In this document: piece after piece, positions 50,530-63,790 of the stretch
How positions within the stretch are numbered: the stretch's first letter is position 1
Layout of the letters: every line of letters begins with the position of its first letter
NCBI GenBank assembly: GCA_014898415.1
Contig: RCTD01000005.1
Location: forward strand, 1,240,001 to 1,304,000
DNA length: 64,000 bases
Reading direction: 5' to 3'
From: Stromatinia cepivora
Lineage: Eukaryota; Ascomycota; Leotiomycetes; Helotiales; Sclerotiniaceae
Translations under genes and position numbers: made by a program
Notes under the pieces: generated by a model
The model's input: only the letters and a program-made list of their open reading frames with translations
The model's database searches: none
Told to the model about the DNA's origin: nothing

Positions 50530-50994
50530 GGCTAGTTAAATAACTAGCTTAAAAAGGGTATTGGCTTGATTTAAAGCTATAATATTATAGCTATTAAGCC
50601 GTCGAATATAATTATATCAATATAATATCGATATTATATTGAAATACCATCGAAAATAAACCCTGAGGCTTGCGTCCCTGAAGCTAAACCTAATTGAGCG
50701 AATAAAATTAGGTCCCTAGACGATATATTTAAGCTATACGCTACCCATAGCGGGTGATATATCAATTCCTTCATACCAAGGTGCCCTAGCTTGATTAGGC
50801 TTTATTTTATACAGTTTAAAATAAAGATCTAATTTGAGAGGTGGCTGGTTTATAATTTTTAATCGAATTAATTTCGATATCAATTCGAATCATAATCGAA
50901 ATTCATTCAAAATTTTAATACTAAATTCATCAAAATTAGTATTAATTTTATATCAGATTAAAAGTCCATATAGCTTATATATAAAGGCTTAAAA
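50530..50994 (+). other. Copia I leader
   Basis: 465-bp untranslated leader between primer site and polyprotein ATG, with islands of higher GC (about 50655-50790) unlike the flanking RIP-mutated DNA. No frame. Expected to hold packaging signals; none identified. Confidence 0.7.
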
Positions 50995-53900
50995 ATGGCT
51001 TCCGGTATAAATTTTAAAGGAGAACCCTTGAAAGGGAGGTCCAATTATATTGAATGGATAAATAAGGTTAAATTATACCTTGAAATTAATGGTTTTATGC
51101 CTTATATCGATGGTTCCGAAACTCCTCCAAATAAATCATTATATATTAATGAAAAAGGAGAACCTTATAGCCCTGAATTAGCTATTAGATTTAATGAAAG
51201 AACCTCTGAATATCTTCGAAATGAAAAGAGGGCTTTAGGAGCTATTAAATCTATAATTAGCTTCGAATTAGTCGAAAGATTTAAAGATAAAAATTCGGCT
51301 AAAACCCTTTGGGAATCTATTAATAAAATATTTGGAGAATCATCCTTAGAATTAATGGGGAGATATCTAAATAAATTAATAGAATCTAATTATAATAGTT
51401 CTGATGGAATGGATGAATATACTAATTCTATCCAATCGTCATATAACTATTTAAAATCGATGAAATACGAAATTCCGAAGGCCTTTATTGCATGGTTCCT
51501 TTTTAGAGGCCTACCTAGTTCATTCGATGGTTTTGCCTCTCGAAAATACGAAGAATTAGCTAAAGAATTAGCTAATAATAATAATATTGATTTAGATAAT
51601 TTATTTTCTGAATTAATATCCGAAGAGGCTAGAATGAAATCTAATATAGATCTCAACGCAAATAAGGCTAGTTTTAAAAATAATAAAACTCCTTATTGTA
51701 GTCATTGCCGGAAGAAGGGTCATTTAGAATCTAAATGCTTTATTAAATACCCTGAATTAAAGAATAATAAGGGTAATAATAATAAGCAATCCAATTCTGA
51801 TTCGAATAATAATTCGAATAAAAAGAACCCTCTTTCAAACAAGCAATTAATGACTGTAAATCATAATATTCGACTAGCTAATTCAGTCAATATTTCGAAA
51901 TACAAATTCATATTAGATTCAGGAGCTACAGAACATTATTGCCCTAATAAGGAATGGTTTATTAATTATAAACCATTGAAAAATCAATATATCACTATAG
52001 CCAATGGTGAAAATACTTCAATCGAAGGAATAGGTGATATTCCAATTATTATTAATAATAATTCAGAAGTTATTATTCAAGGGGTATATTATATACCAAA
52101 ATTAGCTACAACTATAATTAGCTCAAATAAAATAGCTACTAAGGGCTGGGCTAGTCATATTATACCACCAGGAAATAAAATCAATCTAATCCATAAAAGG
52201 TATAATATTAAAATTACAGCTCCCTGGATCAATAATGCTTATTATTTAGATTTTAAAATAAATTCTAAATATATCAAAAGCATTAACTTTGAATCTGAAA
52301 AATCAGAGTTATTAGCCAATAAAATCGATTTAAACCTAATGCACAAAAGATTAGGTCACATTAATAAGGATTATTTAATTAAATCCTTGAATATTAAATC
52401 AGAAGATAATATATCTGATTTAAATACATATGAATCATGCAAATTCAGCAAATTCCATCAAATAATAAGTCGAGAACCCTCTGATATTCCCGATATATCG
52501 AATAAATTCGAAAAATTCAGCCTAGATATTGCTGGGCCCTTTCGAACTACAGGGATTAAAGATGAAAAATACTTTTTAACCTTTACGGAATGGACTACTA
52601 AAACCATTTAGGTATATCCCATTAAATTTAAATCACAAGCTTATAATATTTTAATAGAGTTTTATAATCAAATTAAAACTCAATTTAATACTAATATTAA
52701 AATATTAAGACTAAATAATACTCTAGAATTTCTTTCAAATAAATAGTCTATTTTCATCAAAAATCACGGGATTATTTCAGAATATATAAGCCCATATATA
52801 CATTCCCAAAATGGAATAGCCGAAATATTAAACAGATATATAATCGAAAGATTATTATGTTTAATTAAAGAAAAAAATATTCCTCTTTTTCTATGACCTT
52901 ATTTAATTCAGGCTATAGCCCATATTAAAAATAGAACCTATAATAGTTCTATTAAATCATCTCCTTTCGAACTAATATATAATAAGAAACCTAATTTGGA
53001 ATACATAAAAACACTAGGTTCTCTCACTTATATATTAAATAATAAAGAAATTCGAAAAGGGAAAATGGATTTTAGAGCTCGAAAAGGTATATTAGTAGGT
53101 TTTGAATCCTCTAATAACTTTTTAATATATATTCCTGCAATTAAAAAGGTGATTAATACTAGGGATGTTGATATTCAAGAGAATTTAAAATATTCCGATG
53201 AATATAAAAATCAGGATTTAAATATTTTGGAAGAAGAAAGCCCCGATTTCGAACCTATTAATACTATAAATAAAGAAGAAGAAAATTCAACTTCAATTAT
53301 AGTACAAAACCCAATTCCCGAAGAAAGAATAATCGAATCAGGACGCTCAAATAATGAAATCGAGGAAGGAACCCCTGAAAAACCTGAAATTCGAACCTCT
53401 AAACGAATTAGAGGGTTAAAACCTGAAAATAAAGGACTTTCATATAATCATAATGGAGTATCATATTATGGCCTAGCTCTTTCTGGGTATTTTAATTCAA
53501 TTAATAAAGGGGTACAATTCGAAATCGATAATGAAAATTCGAAAAACCTTCAATTAACTTTCGATACTCAGCTTAATAATAATAATAAAATTATTATTAA
53601 AAAGCCTGATCATATATTAATCGAACCAAAATCCTATAAAGAAGCAATTAGCTTACCGGATAAAGAATATTGGCTAAAAGCTATGGATTATGAAATAAAT
53701 ACCCTTGAATTGAATAAAACCTGGGATATTATTAATAATCCTAATTATAGTAAAACCCTTAAAACTAGATGGGTTTATAAAATAAAGGATTTAGGTGATT
53801 TTATTGAATTCAAAGCTAGATTCATTGCTAAAGGCTTTGAGTAATTATATGGCCTAAATTATATTGATACTCATACATCAATAATTAAATCAATGATCTG

Positions 53901-55143
53901 GAAATTATTATTCGTATTAGTTCTTCAAAATGATTAACTAATTCATAAAATCAATATAATATTAGCCTTTGCTCAGGGTGATATCGATACACCTCTAATA
54001 TTAAAACCCCCTGAAGGTTTTAATGAATTAAATAATAAAACTTTAAAATTAAATAAAGCGTTATACGGTTTAAAACAATCGGCCCGAATTTAGTATTATA
54101 TTTTAAAAACCATTCTAAACAAATTAGATTTTTATAATCTAATTATTGAAGAATATATTTTTATTAATAAAAATAAAAATATTATTCTCAATATATATAT
54201 CAATGATATAGCTATTATAACTCCAAATCAAAAGGTTATTAATAAATTTATTAATAATCTTAAAAAGCATTTCGATTTAAAAGATCTAGGGCCTATAAAA
54301 GATTATCTAGGTATTCAAATCGAAAGAAATACAAATAATTTAAAACTACATTAATCAGAATATACCAAAAAGGTATTAGCTAAATTTGGAATGCTAAAAT
54401 CACACCCTGTTTCCACTTCAATGGATTCAAAAATAAAACTTTATTATAATAAAGAAAAAGCTAATAATAATGATATAAAATTATATCAAGAAATTATTGG
54501 TTCTTTATTATATTTATTATTTGGAACTAAATTAGATATAGCTTTTCACATCAATAGATTAACTAGTTTTTCATCTAATCCTAACTCTATACATATTCAA
54601 GCCACTAAAAGAATACTAAGATATTTAAAGGGCACTATTAATAAAAGGATTAATTATAAATACAATAATAATAACCCTTATATTAAAGATTATTGTGATT
54701 CAGATTATGGAAGTGAAATTAATACGTATAAATCAACTAATGGATACATATTTATATTAGCCGAAGGATCTATTAGCTGGAAATCTAAGTTACAATCGAT
54801 TGTAGCCCAATCAACTTCAGAAGTTGAATTTATAGCTATTAATATAACAACTAAAGAGACTATATATATTAAAAAACTATTAATAGAACTAAATCTATAT
54901 AAACAAGATAAATTTCCATTATATATAAATAACCAAGCTGCATTAGCTCTTACTAAAAACCCTATTTTTCACGAAAGAAGCAAGTATATTACAATACAGT
55001 TTTATTATATTAGAGATATTATAAATTCAGACGATCTAGATCTGATTTATATATCAACTAATGACCAAAAAGCCGATGGCCTTACTAAGCCATTAGCTCG
55101 AATTAAATTAATCGAATTTTTAAAACAGATTAATTTATATTGA
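50995..55143 (+). pseudogene. Copia I gag-pol polyprotein with seven in-frame stops
   Basis: Single frame of 1,382 codons from ATG 50995 to TGA 55141. Gag with CCHC knuckle (C235, C238, H243, C248). Protease LDSGATEHYC (D308 intact). Pre-integrase LMHKRLGHIN and integrase core SLDIAGPF (D511). RT with KGFE.LYGLNYIDT and LYGLKQSAR, whose catalytic YVDD box reads YIND (N1070). RNase H CDSDYGSE, then STNGYIF and QSTSEVEF. Stops at 52609 TAG, 52744 TAG, 52894 TGA, 53842 TAA, 53935 TAA, 54091 TAG and 54352 TAA. Several fall where the family has Trp or Gln, as RIP predicts. There is no frameshift. The D-to-N change and stops make it dead, though it might still be mobilised in trans. Confidence 0.93.
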
Positions 55144-55167
55144 TATTATTAAAATATTTAATATATT

Positions 55168-55180
55168 TATTAAAGGGGTG
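55168..55180 (+). promoter_or_regulatory. Polypurine tract of Copia I
   Basis: TTATTAAAGGGGTG abuts the 3' LTR, the expected plus-strand priming site. Confidence 0.75.
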
Positions 55181-55709
55181 TATAAGAATTTCTAATAAGT
55201 TTATTAAATCACTTAATAATATTAACCGAACCGATGGTTATATGATCACATGATATATTAATAATATAATTTAATATTATTAAATTTTATTATTATATGA
55301 AATTTCGATCATATATCATACTAGAATGATTTATAATGGAATAGAATATGATGGAAGCGTATAGAACTTTCTTATTTCTAAGGTTAAATATTATTGGTTA
55401 CTATTTCATTTCATTATATAAAATGATTCTATAAGATTCGATTTAAATCGATCTTATTTATAATCATAGAATATTATAGAATTTCATAGAATCTTATCAA
55501 ATACTATAAATAAGAAGATTTTCTTCAAAGAATTCTTCTGAAAAACAAGCAAAATAAATTCAATATTCAATATACTTATATTTTGACTTCAACCATTATA
55601 TATTCGATCACTCTTTTAAGCTATATAACTAAGTCTTCCACTATAATAATAGTGAATAATATTATTATTGTATCATTCATTATTATTAACCAATCAACCT
55701 CCTCCAAGA
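55181..55709 (+). repeat. 3' LTR of Copia I
   Basis: 529 bp matching 49989-50517 with about seven substitutions, four of them clustered at 55666-55676, followed by AAAGG. Confidence 0.9.
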
Positions 55710-55714
55710 AAAGG

Positions 55715-58700
55715 TATTTGATTATATCCAGAGAAGAAATCAATCAAAAACGTTAATGAGTATCCAATCATTTATTCAACAAATTCCTTTAAGTTTGGAA
55801 GTATATTTATGTTTTGTAGGGTTACAGCATTTGCTTTTATCATTGCAACAATGATACAGTACTTACTAGCCTCGTTTTTCTTAACTAAGTATCAAAGGTT
55901 TTGGTATGATCCTTCTCCTTCCTCTAATATATCTTGTTTGATATAGTCTTTTATCATTTCAATAACTATTAATAAAAGGGCTTTAGGGGATACAAAATCA
56001 GGAATTTGCCAGACCTTATATAATATTGTCTTGATAATCTATAGTAGGGCAATTGAAGGTTTGATATTGCCGATTTCCGTCCAATCAAAAGTTAACGTTG
56101 TTTCTCGATTCTGTAATAATGCAAAAAGAAGTTCCTTTTTATGTTTCTAAAGTATATTTTTGATATCTAATAATACTAAACATTCTTATATCAATCGGAA
56201 ACCTTCAAGTCTGATATCGAAATGTGGTATCAAATACTTCGAAAAGGGATTTGATGATTGATATTTAGGATATTTTGTATATTTCAATTTTAGTCAATTA
56301 AAATCACCTTCTGGGATTTCTTCATCGATATACTTTATTTCGTTTGAGGGTTTTATTTTATCCTCCTTTTTTTTATATACATTATTAATCAAAACAAGAA
56401 TTTCGGATTTGATATCGGTTAGTTTCTTTTAGGCATTGTTTTCTACCCTAAGTTCTTCCAAATCGAGGTGAATACTATTAGCAGCAAAGTATTCCTGAAA
56501 TCCCTTTAATTCCGAATCTTTAATATTATTAAATATATTTTCGATATCAAAATCAAGGCCAATTCGAATAGTATCTGTACTAAGCTTTACAGAATTTAAG
56601 ATTATCTTAAAATTTGAAATATCAATTAGAAGTTCTGGGAAATGGTTTTTAACGAATTCTTCAAATTTCCCTTTACTTTTAATGGTATTTAGGACTTTTG
56701 GAAGATCATCAATATAATCCCTAGGATTTATACTATCTATTCTTTTTTTGGTTTTTCAAAATCAGTTTTTATAATATCTACTTTGTGTTTTGATCTAATC
56801 GCCCAGCAATCGGTTTTATTAATACCATTGTTATTAATAACCTATACAACCTGTTCATCTTTTTCATATTCAAAATCGATCTTTCTTGTAAATAAATATA
56901 GCATTTTTAGTAATAATAGATCTTTAGTATTATTCAAGACAAAAATATCAACAACATTCTTAATTCCTCCAAAATTAACTTCCATATCTTTAATCAATCT
57001 ATACAAAATAATGGCATTTCCATTAGAAATAATCATTATCGCCTTATATTCGTATATTATGAGTCCCAATTCTTTTATAACTTTTAGGCTCATTATATTG
57101 ATTATCGATTCCGAATCGATAATACCGCTAATCTTGATATTCTTATCCACAAAAATTACAATAATAATAGATATATTATATATTTCTTTTAATTAATAAT
57201 TAGAGGAGGCATTTAAATGATTAATAACTACTAAAATTATTATAACTTTTTCGATAGGAATTTCTGAATTTCTGAAAAGCTCTTTTCGTTTTTCGATATC
57301 TGTGATTAATGTTTTCTTGAAAGTTTGTTTAAGAAAATCTAATATATATATAAGGGCAATCCCAATTGTTATCGGGATTTCGACTCTACAAATCCATTCC
57401 AAAATTTCTATCAAGGATTCTATAATATAAATAATGATTAATATTTGTTTCTTTATTCTTGAGGATCTAATATAAGAATTGAATGTTCTATCCTTTTGTA
57501 TTATACCATTCTCATCAGATTCAGGAAGGCCCTCCCCTCCCTGAGATTCTTTTACTTTGTCTTTTTCGCTTTTGTCGATATTTATGATTTCATCTTTATT
57601 AAAGAATTCTTTTTTTAACCTTTTCTTTTCAATTTGATTTATTATTTTGAACAATACCTTTCAAAAAGTACTTAACGATTTTTGGGGCTTATCAACTTCA
57701 TTTTATCCTACCGATTTGGATTTTTTAGATAATCGGCTTTATAACCTTAAGGCTTCTTTAAACTAAATAATTGTATTGATATTGATAATTTCCTTTCCTC
57801 GATAATTAATATTATTTACAAATATACCCTTTATGATTTCGATATTAAAGACTCCGAAATTCAGCAAATCATCTTCAGCATTAGGTTTCTCCAGTTGTTT
57901 CTCTTGCTGATCAAGCCCATAAGTTTTTATATACATTTCAACCTAATGGTTTTCTGGGGAATCCTTTTGTCTGAAGATTAGAGAAAGATTGAGATATCCT
58001 TTGGGACCAAATATAAAGACTCTGTATTCATTATAATAATATAGTTTAGTATTAATATCATCAATCTTTTTAAAGTAATTTTGTTTCATAATATAATCAT
58101 TATTATAAGGAGGTCTTTCAAAACAATAATAACAAAAATAATCCTTTTTGTAAGTTCCATTTATATCAAGAAGAATTCCCTTCTGTTTATTCTGAATAGG
58201 ATAATCATTATATTTTGTATTACCTTCTCGATAAATAGTTTGACATTATAATAACAAAAAGGATAACTTCGAGTTCTTTATATCTTTGATTTTTGCCTTT
58301 AGATGATTTATATTAAGCTTATCCAAAAGGTTAATAATTTCATTTATAGTATCCTTTAACTTTTATCCTTAAAAATAAAACTTTATATTGGTATTAGAGA
58401 TAAATGGGGTTTTCATATATTCATATATAATCTGGGAAACAATAGTTTGATAAGATTTAGATCTTTTATAAATTCGGATAATAGAATTTTTAGAAAAGTA
58501 TTATTTGTAGATTTTATCCATCATTCTCTTGAAATTCATAGAAGCAGGATTATCAAGATCAATTTTAAACTGTTTAGTAATCTTCTTTCCTATTTGGGTA
58601 TACAAACTATACAGAAATATCCTTCCAGTTTCGAATTCGATGATTATATGATTATCAATGAGTTGAATAGTCGAAAATACAAACTTGGTAATATAATCCT

Positions 58701-59560
58701 TTACTATTATTAAGTTTGTATTATAATCCCTTTCATTTTTGTTACACTAATTATTAACAAATTGATCAAGAAAGTTTCGGATACCTATTACTTGTTGAAT
58801 ATTATAATCACAAAAGCATCAGAGTAATACTGATCTCAACCCTCCTTTTCAATTATATTTAATAGAATTGTATTCCGGTATAAATTTGATTTGGATAATA
58901 ATAATATAATCACAATATTAAAGAAATCGAATTCGCATTTCCTTATCGAATATATTATAATCAATTTATAAAGCATCCCAAATTATAAAGAAATCAAATA
59001 CATCGATCTCATTGAAAATAAGAGCAACAACATTCCTAACATATAACATAATAGGGAACATATATATATAATCCTTAATGCAAACAGTAAATAGAATTTT
59101 TGATAGGTTTTGTTATTATTGATTTACTTTTTTTTCTTTTTTGATTTTCTTTGTTTTTTCTTCTTTTTTAATGGGATTTCCATTACCATCAATAAAGAGT
59201 TCTTCGATAGATTCAAAAAGATCGATAATTGAAGCAATAATACTATTTTTTGATTTTTGAAAAGTATTTTATAGAAAACTCAATTTTGTAAATAGATCAA
59301 AATTATCCATTATATTATTGTAACTTGATTGAAAAGTATCCGATTCGTTAGAATCTGATTCAATATTTAGTTTTCGATAGCTTTCAGTATTTATAATTTT
59401 CTTTTGATAAATCTCCAAAAAAAAAGAAAAAGTATATATAATCCTTCCTAAAATTTTCCTTCTTTTAAAAAAACATATGAATCTCAAACCCTTTAATTAA
59501 AAGTTTTTTAAGATACATCTTAAATTTTTGATTACCGATATCAAGAATGATAATTTAGTG
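55715..59560 (-). pseudogene. Gypsy B gag, protease and upstream RT
   Basis: Minus strand, right of Copia I. Gag start region at 59487-59269 (MDNFDLFTKLSFL) with a Lys-rich tail. Cys motif (CYYCFERPPY) near 58.1 kb. Acidic gag end at 57654-57193 with SQGGEGLPESDENG. Protease at 57150-56842 (ISGIIDSESIINIMSLKVIKELG, DSG changed to DSE). RT start at about 56.2-55.7 kb. Comparison with Gypsy A shows more Trp, Gly and Glu retained here, so fewer mutations. The 57654-57193 piece is open for 153 codons by chance or recent decay; it is not an intact gene. Confidence 0.75.
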
Positions 59561-60082
59561 TACTATACCCAATCCTTCCTATTGCTCCAATACATATTTA
59601 AGCATTCAAATAACTCTAGAGATATATAAGGCATTCAAGATTCTTCAATATAATTGATCATATTCAATCAAGATCATTCTCGGAATTGAAATTTTCTTAT
59701 TCGCAAAAATAAATAATTCGTTTGCAAATAAGGACTCCACTATATTTGGAGTTCTAATACACTCTTAACATTACTAACTGCATCCCCGAATAAAACCTTC
59801 ATCGATATGTTCCTCTTAATATAAAGAATAGAATAATGGTTCTACTGAAAAATGATTCATCTTCGATATAATGAATAAACACAAATAAAGGAACTTCGAT
59901 GATCAAAACTTTCTCATTTAAAGTTTAGTAATCCTATATTTTTGAAAAAATTATCCTTTTAGAATTAATTCTATCCCTTTATCTACAAACTATTAATTCT
60001 ACTTTCTTTTCAATCATAATTTCCTTGTAGATATATTTGTACAATATAAATCGTACAATCCGAATCCAGTGTAAATCATTAT
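59561..60082 (-). other. Gypsy B leader
   Basis: Untranslated leader between the 5' LTR (right) and gag; aligns with 22466-22989 of Gypsy A in reverse complement. It preserves the uninterrupted Copia II target sequence. Confidence 0.75.
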
Positions 60083-60373
60083 TGTGAAAGAGGTAGATCG
60101 AGATATATATATCCTAATAGTATACTACAAAGGGAAATGGGAATTAGAATTAATCAGATTACATTGTAGAAGCTTCAAATAATAAAACTAGTAGGTTTAG
60201 ATAATGATTTGGATTATACACAAATGGGATACAAAAAGATTAATGAAAAACGATTGATTTCCTTCAAGGAGAGAGGAGCAGAGCCCTCTCTTATATCTAA
60301 CTACAAAGAGTCATATAACCATATGACTACGAACTAGCTACGTGTTAGGCCTTGATACCCCAACTCTCTCACA
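60083..60373 (-). repeat. 5' LTR of Gypsy B
   Basis: 291 bp, TGTGAAAGAGGTAG..CCCAACTCTCTCACA, pairing with 43433-43723. Its last third is the least mutated LTR sequence of this family in the window. Confidence 0.88.
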
Positions 60374-63300
60374 ATATAAACTTTTATTTAAATTTTGATA
60401 TAATATTTAAAGAAGGATTTAATTAGATTATAATCTTCTATTCTATTAATAATAATACTTTTTTTCTTATTCGATATAAGAATCATTCCTTCAGTAATAA
60501 AATTGAAATATTTGTATTTATTGAAACTTTTGAAATTAAGGAAAAATATAATATTCTTAAACAATAGCTTAATTATTTTATAAATATTATTAATCTTATT
60601 GGAAATTTTACGAATAAAATAAAAGATTGGATCGAAGATTAGAAATTTTATAAAATAGTTGATCTTTTTAAGATCGATTATTTTATTAAAAATAATAATA
60701 TAATTTAATTTGTTGAATAATATTATAATAGAATTAAAGAAGATCTTAAAAATCTCGAAAGAATTTGGATAATTATTCAAGGAAAAATTCTTGTTTGTTT
60801 TTAATCGAAAGATGTAAGTTTAAATAATGCTTTAACAAGAATGAATATAGTTTATTGTATCATTTATTTCAATCTTTAAATCTTTATAAAGTTTTTAAAT
60901 AAATATATAATTGAATATTTTGTATAAAAGAAAGATAAAGGAATCAAAAAATATAGTTTTATAGATTTCTATATTATATATAAATTTATTATAAAAGTTA
61001 ATATAAAGAATAAAAAAGATTAGATATCTTTCCTTTATAATCTTGTACAGAATCCTGTCCTCAAAATTTATAGATTTATTTTCGATAATCTTAGATTTTT
61101 GAAAAAATATTATGAAAATGAAAACCCCTTTGAAGTTTAATAAAGGAATAAATCTATCCGCGAAATGATTATTATGGAAATTATTTTGGTACTCTTTGAT
61201 AATAATAATAATGATGAAAAAGAATCTAATATTGAAAAACGATTAGAAATAATTGTTATATTAGATATTCTTTATATATATCGATTTCTCTATTCCTAAG
61301 CGATTATGCCAATTTCGAAGTTTGCAATCACAAATATCGACAAATAGGAAAAGAAAGATTATCATTTTGATTTTTCGAAAAAAGCTTTTTTTTATTTATT
61401 TATTCTAGATAAATTCGTATCTTATTATTGTATAATTGATTATAATATTGAATTTGTTTCAAACGATAATGATTCAGTTTTTAATAATTTTAAAATAGTT
61501 TTAAATTCTTTATAGGAATTAAAAAGTTATTTTTGTAATTTAGGTTATCAGTTTGAAAAGGGATAATACTTTTTAATGGATAATGAATACATTGCCGATT
61601 AAATAAAATGGAAAGTTGTTGTATTATTAAAAGAGTAAGTTATTGTGGATATTTCATATATATATTATTTACATATTCTGGCAAAACTCCTCGATCTAAA
61701 ATCGAAATATATTTCGATTAAGGAATTACAAAATAAATTAGTTATTGTTACCAGGAATCGAAAGTATATTGATGAAATAAGATTGATAAAGGTATTCTAC
61801 TTTTGGTTCTGTTTATATCAATTCTTAGCTTTAAAATAATTAAAGCAAATCTTTGATTTTAATCGATTCAATTTAATAAAAAACTTTTATTCTCCTAATT
61901 CTAATGAAATTCTTAAAGATAATTTTCTTTTATTAGAATTATCAAATAAAGAATTCTTTAAGAATTAATTTATTTTATATATTTCTTTGTTTCAATATAT
62001 CTTCGAATAAAAAAATGGGTTCGATTTGCAAAATATTTATAAAGATGTTTTTGTTATTTACAAATAACATTTTTATAGAATCTTTAAAAAAGATTTGTTT
62101 TCAAATTATTATTTTTCGATTATTCAACTTCTTTTAAGATATAATTCTGTTTTATGGTATACCGTTATTTATATTCAAAAGAATAAAGAGTTCTGTTTTG
62201 TATTAGTATTTTTATTTATATTATATTTTTTTGATTATAATAAGAAGTTTAATCTTTGTTATTCTTTCTTTGATTTTTTTTATTTAATTTTTAAGAATAA
62301 ATGAAAAAAAGTTTTAAAAAAAATGATTATCATAATCGATCTTTCTAAATCAGGGGAATCGATTAAAAGTTTTTATAAAGAGTATCAAATCCTTTTTCTT
62401 TATAAATTAAATAATAATGATAATTTAATTTGGAAATTTCTAAAAAAGTATTCTTTTATTTGTCAATTATAATATAATTTTGATTGGACAACAAAAAGAA
62501 AAGTTTTCTAGAAGATCGAACAAAAGAATCAGTTTCGTTAAAGGATCTTAATTAGATCTAAATCCTGAGTAATTGTAATACAATCAAATATCATTTTGAG
62601 ATATACTGGTTTTTTTAAATCCTATAGATTGATTTTGGTATCGATTTTTTATTTAATTATAATTTCGAACAAAAAGAATATAAAGAATGATAGTTTTTAT
62701 AAAAACCTTTAAAGATCTTTTCAAAATCAAATTATCTTTTTTGAATTAAATGAATTTAATAAAAAAGATTTTTATATCTTTTAATCCTTTTCTTTTAATA
62801 TCAATTTTGTTTTACAAGATTATCTTTTTATAATTCTTTTAGAATATTTATTTTGGGATTCTAATATTGTTGAAGGAATAATAAACAAATTGTTCATAAC
62901 CAATGATAATGAATTCGAGTTTTGATATAAATGATAACATAATCTTGCAATGATAAATCTGATCATTTAATTTGAAATATTCTAAAACAAAGAAAAGTAA
63001 TAAAAAGATCGATCATTATTTGTAGATTATAATACATTTTTATAAAAGCAAAAAGTTCTTTATAATAAAAATCTTGAAGATAATGAATTCCCTAATAAAG
63101 AAAACACTGATAATTAAAAGATTATAAATCTAATTGATAAAGAATCGCCTACTAGAAAACCTCAATTTATACCAAAGAAATTCATTGAAAAAGAAAAAAA
63201 AGTTGTAAAACGAAAACTGATTTAAAATCAATCTATAATATTATTTAATCTATTCTTAATTGGATTTTTTGGAATATAAAATATTATTTCAATCTTTAAT

Positions 63301-63780
63301 ATAGATTATAAATCAGATAAAGAATAGAAAAATCATCTTTCAACAAAGAAGCCTTTTGCGAAATCTAATAATAAAAAAAAGGATCATTTTTTCAATACTG
63401 AACAAAAATTTATAATACCAAAAATCTTTATTCATCATTTAAATCGTATTTAAGAATCATTAAAAAATCTGATTACAAGTATAAAGTTTATTATAAAATA
63501 TTCAATTAAATGTTTAAGAAAAGTTAAAGATAAAAAGGATAATGAAAATACTTTTCAGGAATTTGAAATTTTTATTGAATTTGATAGAAAAATGATAAAA
63601 GTAGATTTGGATTAATAAAAATCTGGAGTATACTGTTTTTTTAAAATAATTTTAAAAATTATTTATTATTCTAATTTGTTGATACTTTAATTAGTTTTCC
63701 TTAATCTAATTATTTTTTGATCTTTTTGGTTTTTACTTTTTGTAGTTATTTTAAAGTTAAATAGAATATATATTTCGGGG
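60374..63780 (+). pseudogene. ORF3 of Gypsy A (second copy of the unknown ORF)
   Basis: Continuation of Gypsy A after Gypsy B. It aligns with 47130-43724 in reverse complement. Open pieces 61645-61839 (ISYIYYLHILAKLLDLKSKY) and 62095-62304 (NYYFSIIQLLLRYNSVLWY) lie in the same frame and match the Gypsy B ORF3. Later parts (about 63120-63620) match the Lys-rich C-terminal third. More mutated overall than Gypsy B. Opposite-strand open stretch 60388-60780 is a shadow caused by AT bias. Confidence 0.6.
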
Positions 63781-63790
63781 AGGAAAAGGA

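Larger units (their letters stand above)
49989..55709 (+). mobile_element. Copia I: youngest LTR retrotransposon, inserted in the RT of Gypsy B
   Basis: 5.72-kb element: 529-bp LTRs (49989-50517, 55181-55709), a 5-bp target duplication AAAGG (49984-49988, 55710-55714), leader with tRNA primer site, one long polyprotein frame and a polypurine tract. LTRs differ at about seven positions by eye. The uninterrupted target is visible in Gypsy A near 40570-40590. Much better preserved than its surroundings, hence the latest arrival. Inactive because of seven in-frame stops. Confidence 0.95.
43433..60373 (-). mobile_element. Gypsy B: second copy of the same Gypsy family, inserted in Gypsy A in opposite orientation
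   Basis: 291-bp LTRs at 43433-43723 and 60083-60373 (TGTGAAAGAG..CTCTCACA on the plus strand), in direct orientation to each other. Gypsy A breaks off at 43432 and resumes at 60374 with the sequence that is contiguous in Gypsy B at about 47130, with a short repeated ATAT at the joints as target duplication (4 bp readable; 5 possible). Length is 16.9 kb, or 11.2 kb without Copia I. Less mutated than Gypsy A, so probably younger. The element is read on the minus strand: 5' LTR on the right. Confidence 0.87.

Noticed and set aside
50995..55143. Stop-codon readthrough or an alternative genetic code in the Copia polyprotein
   Set aside because: All three stop codons are used, several where the family has Trp or Gln, and the final stop is also ordinary; RIP explains this more simply.
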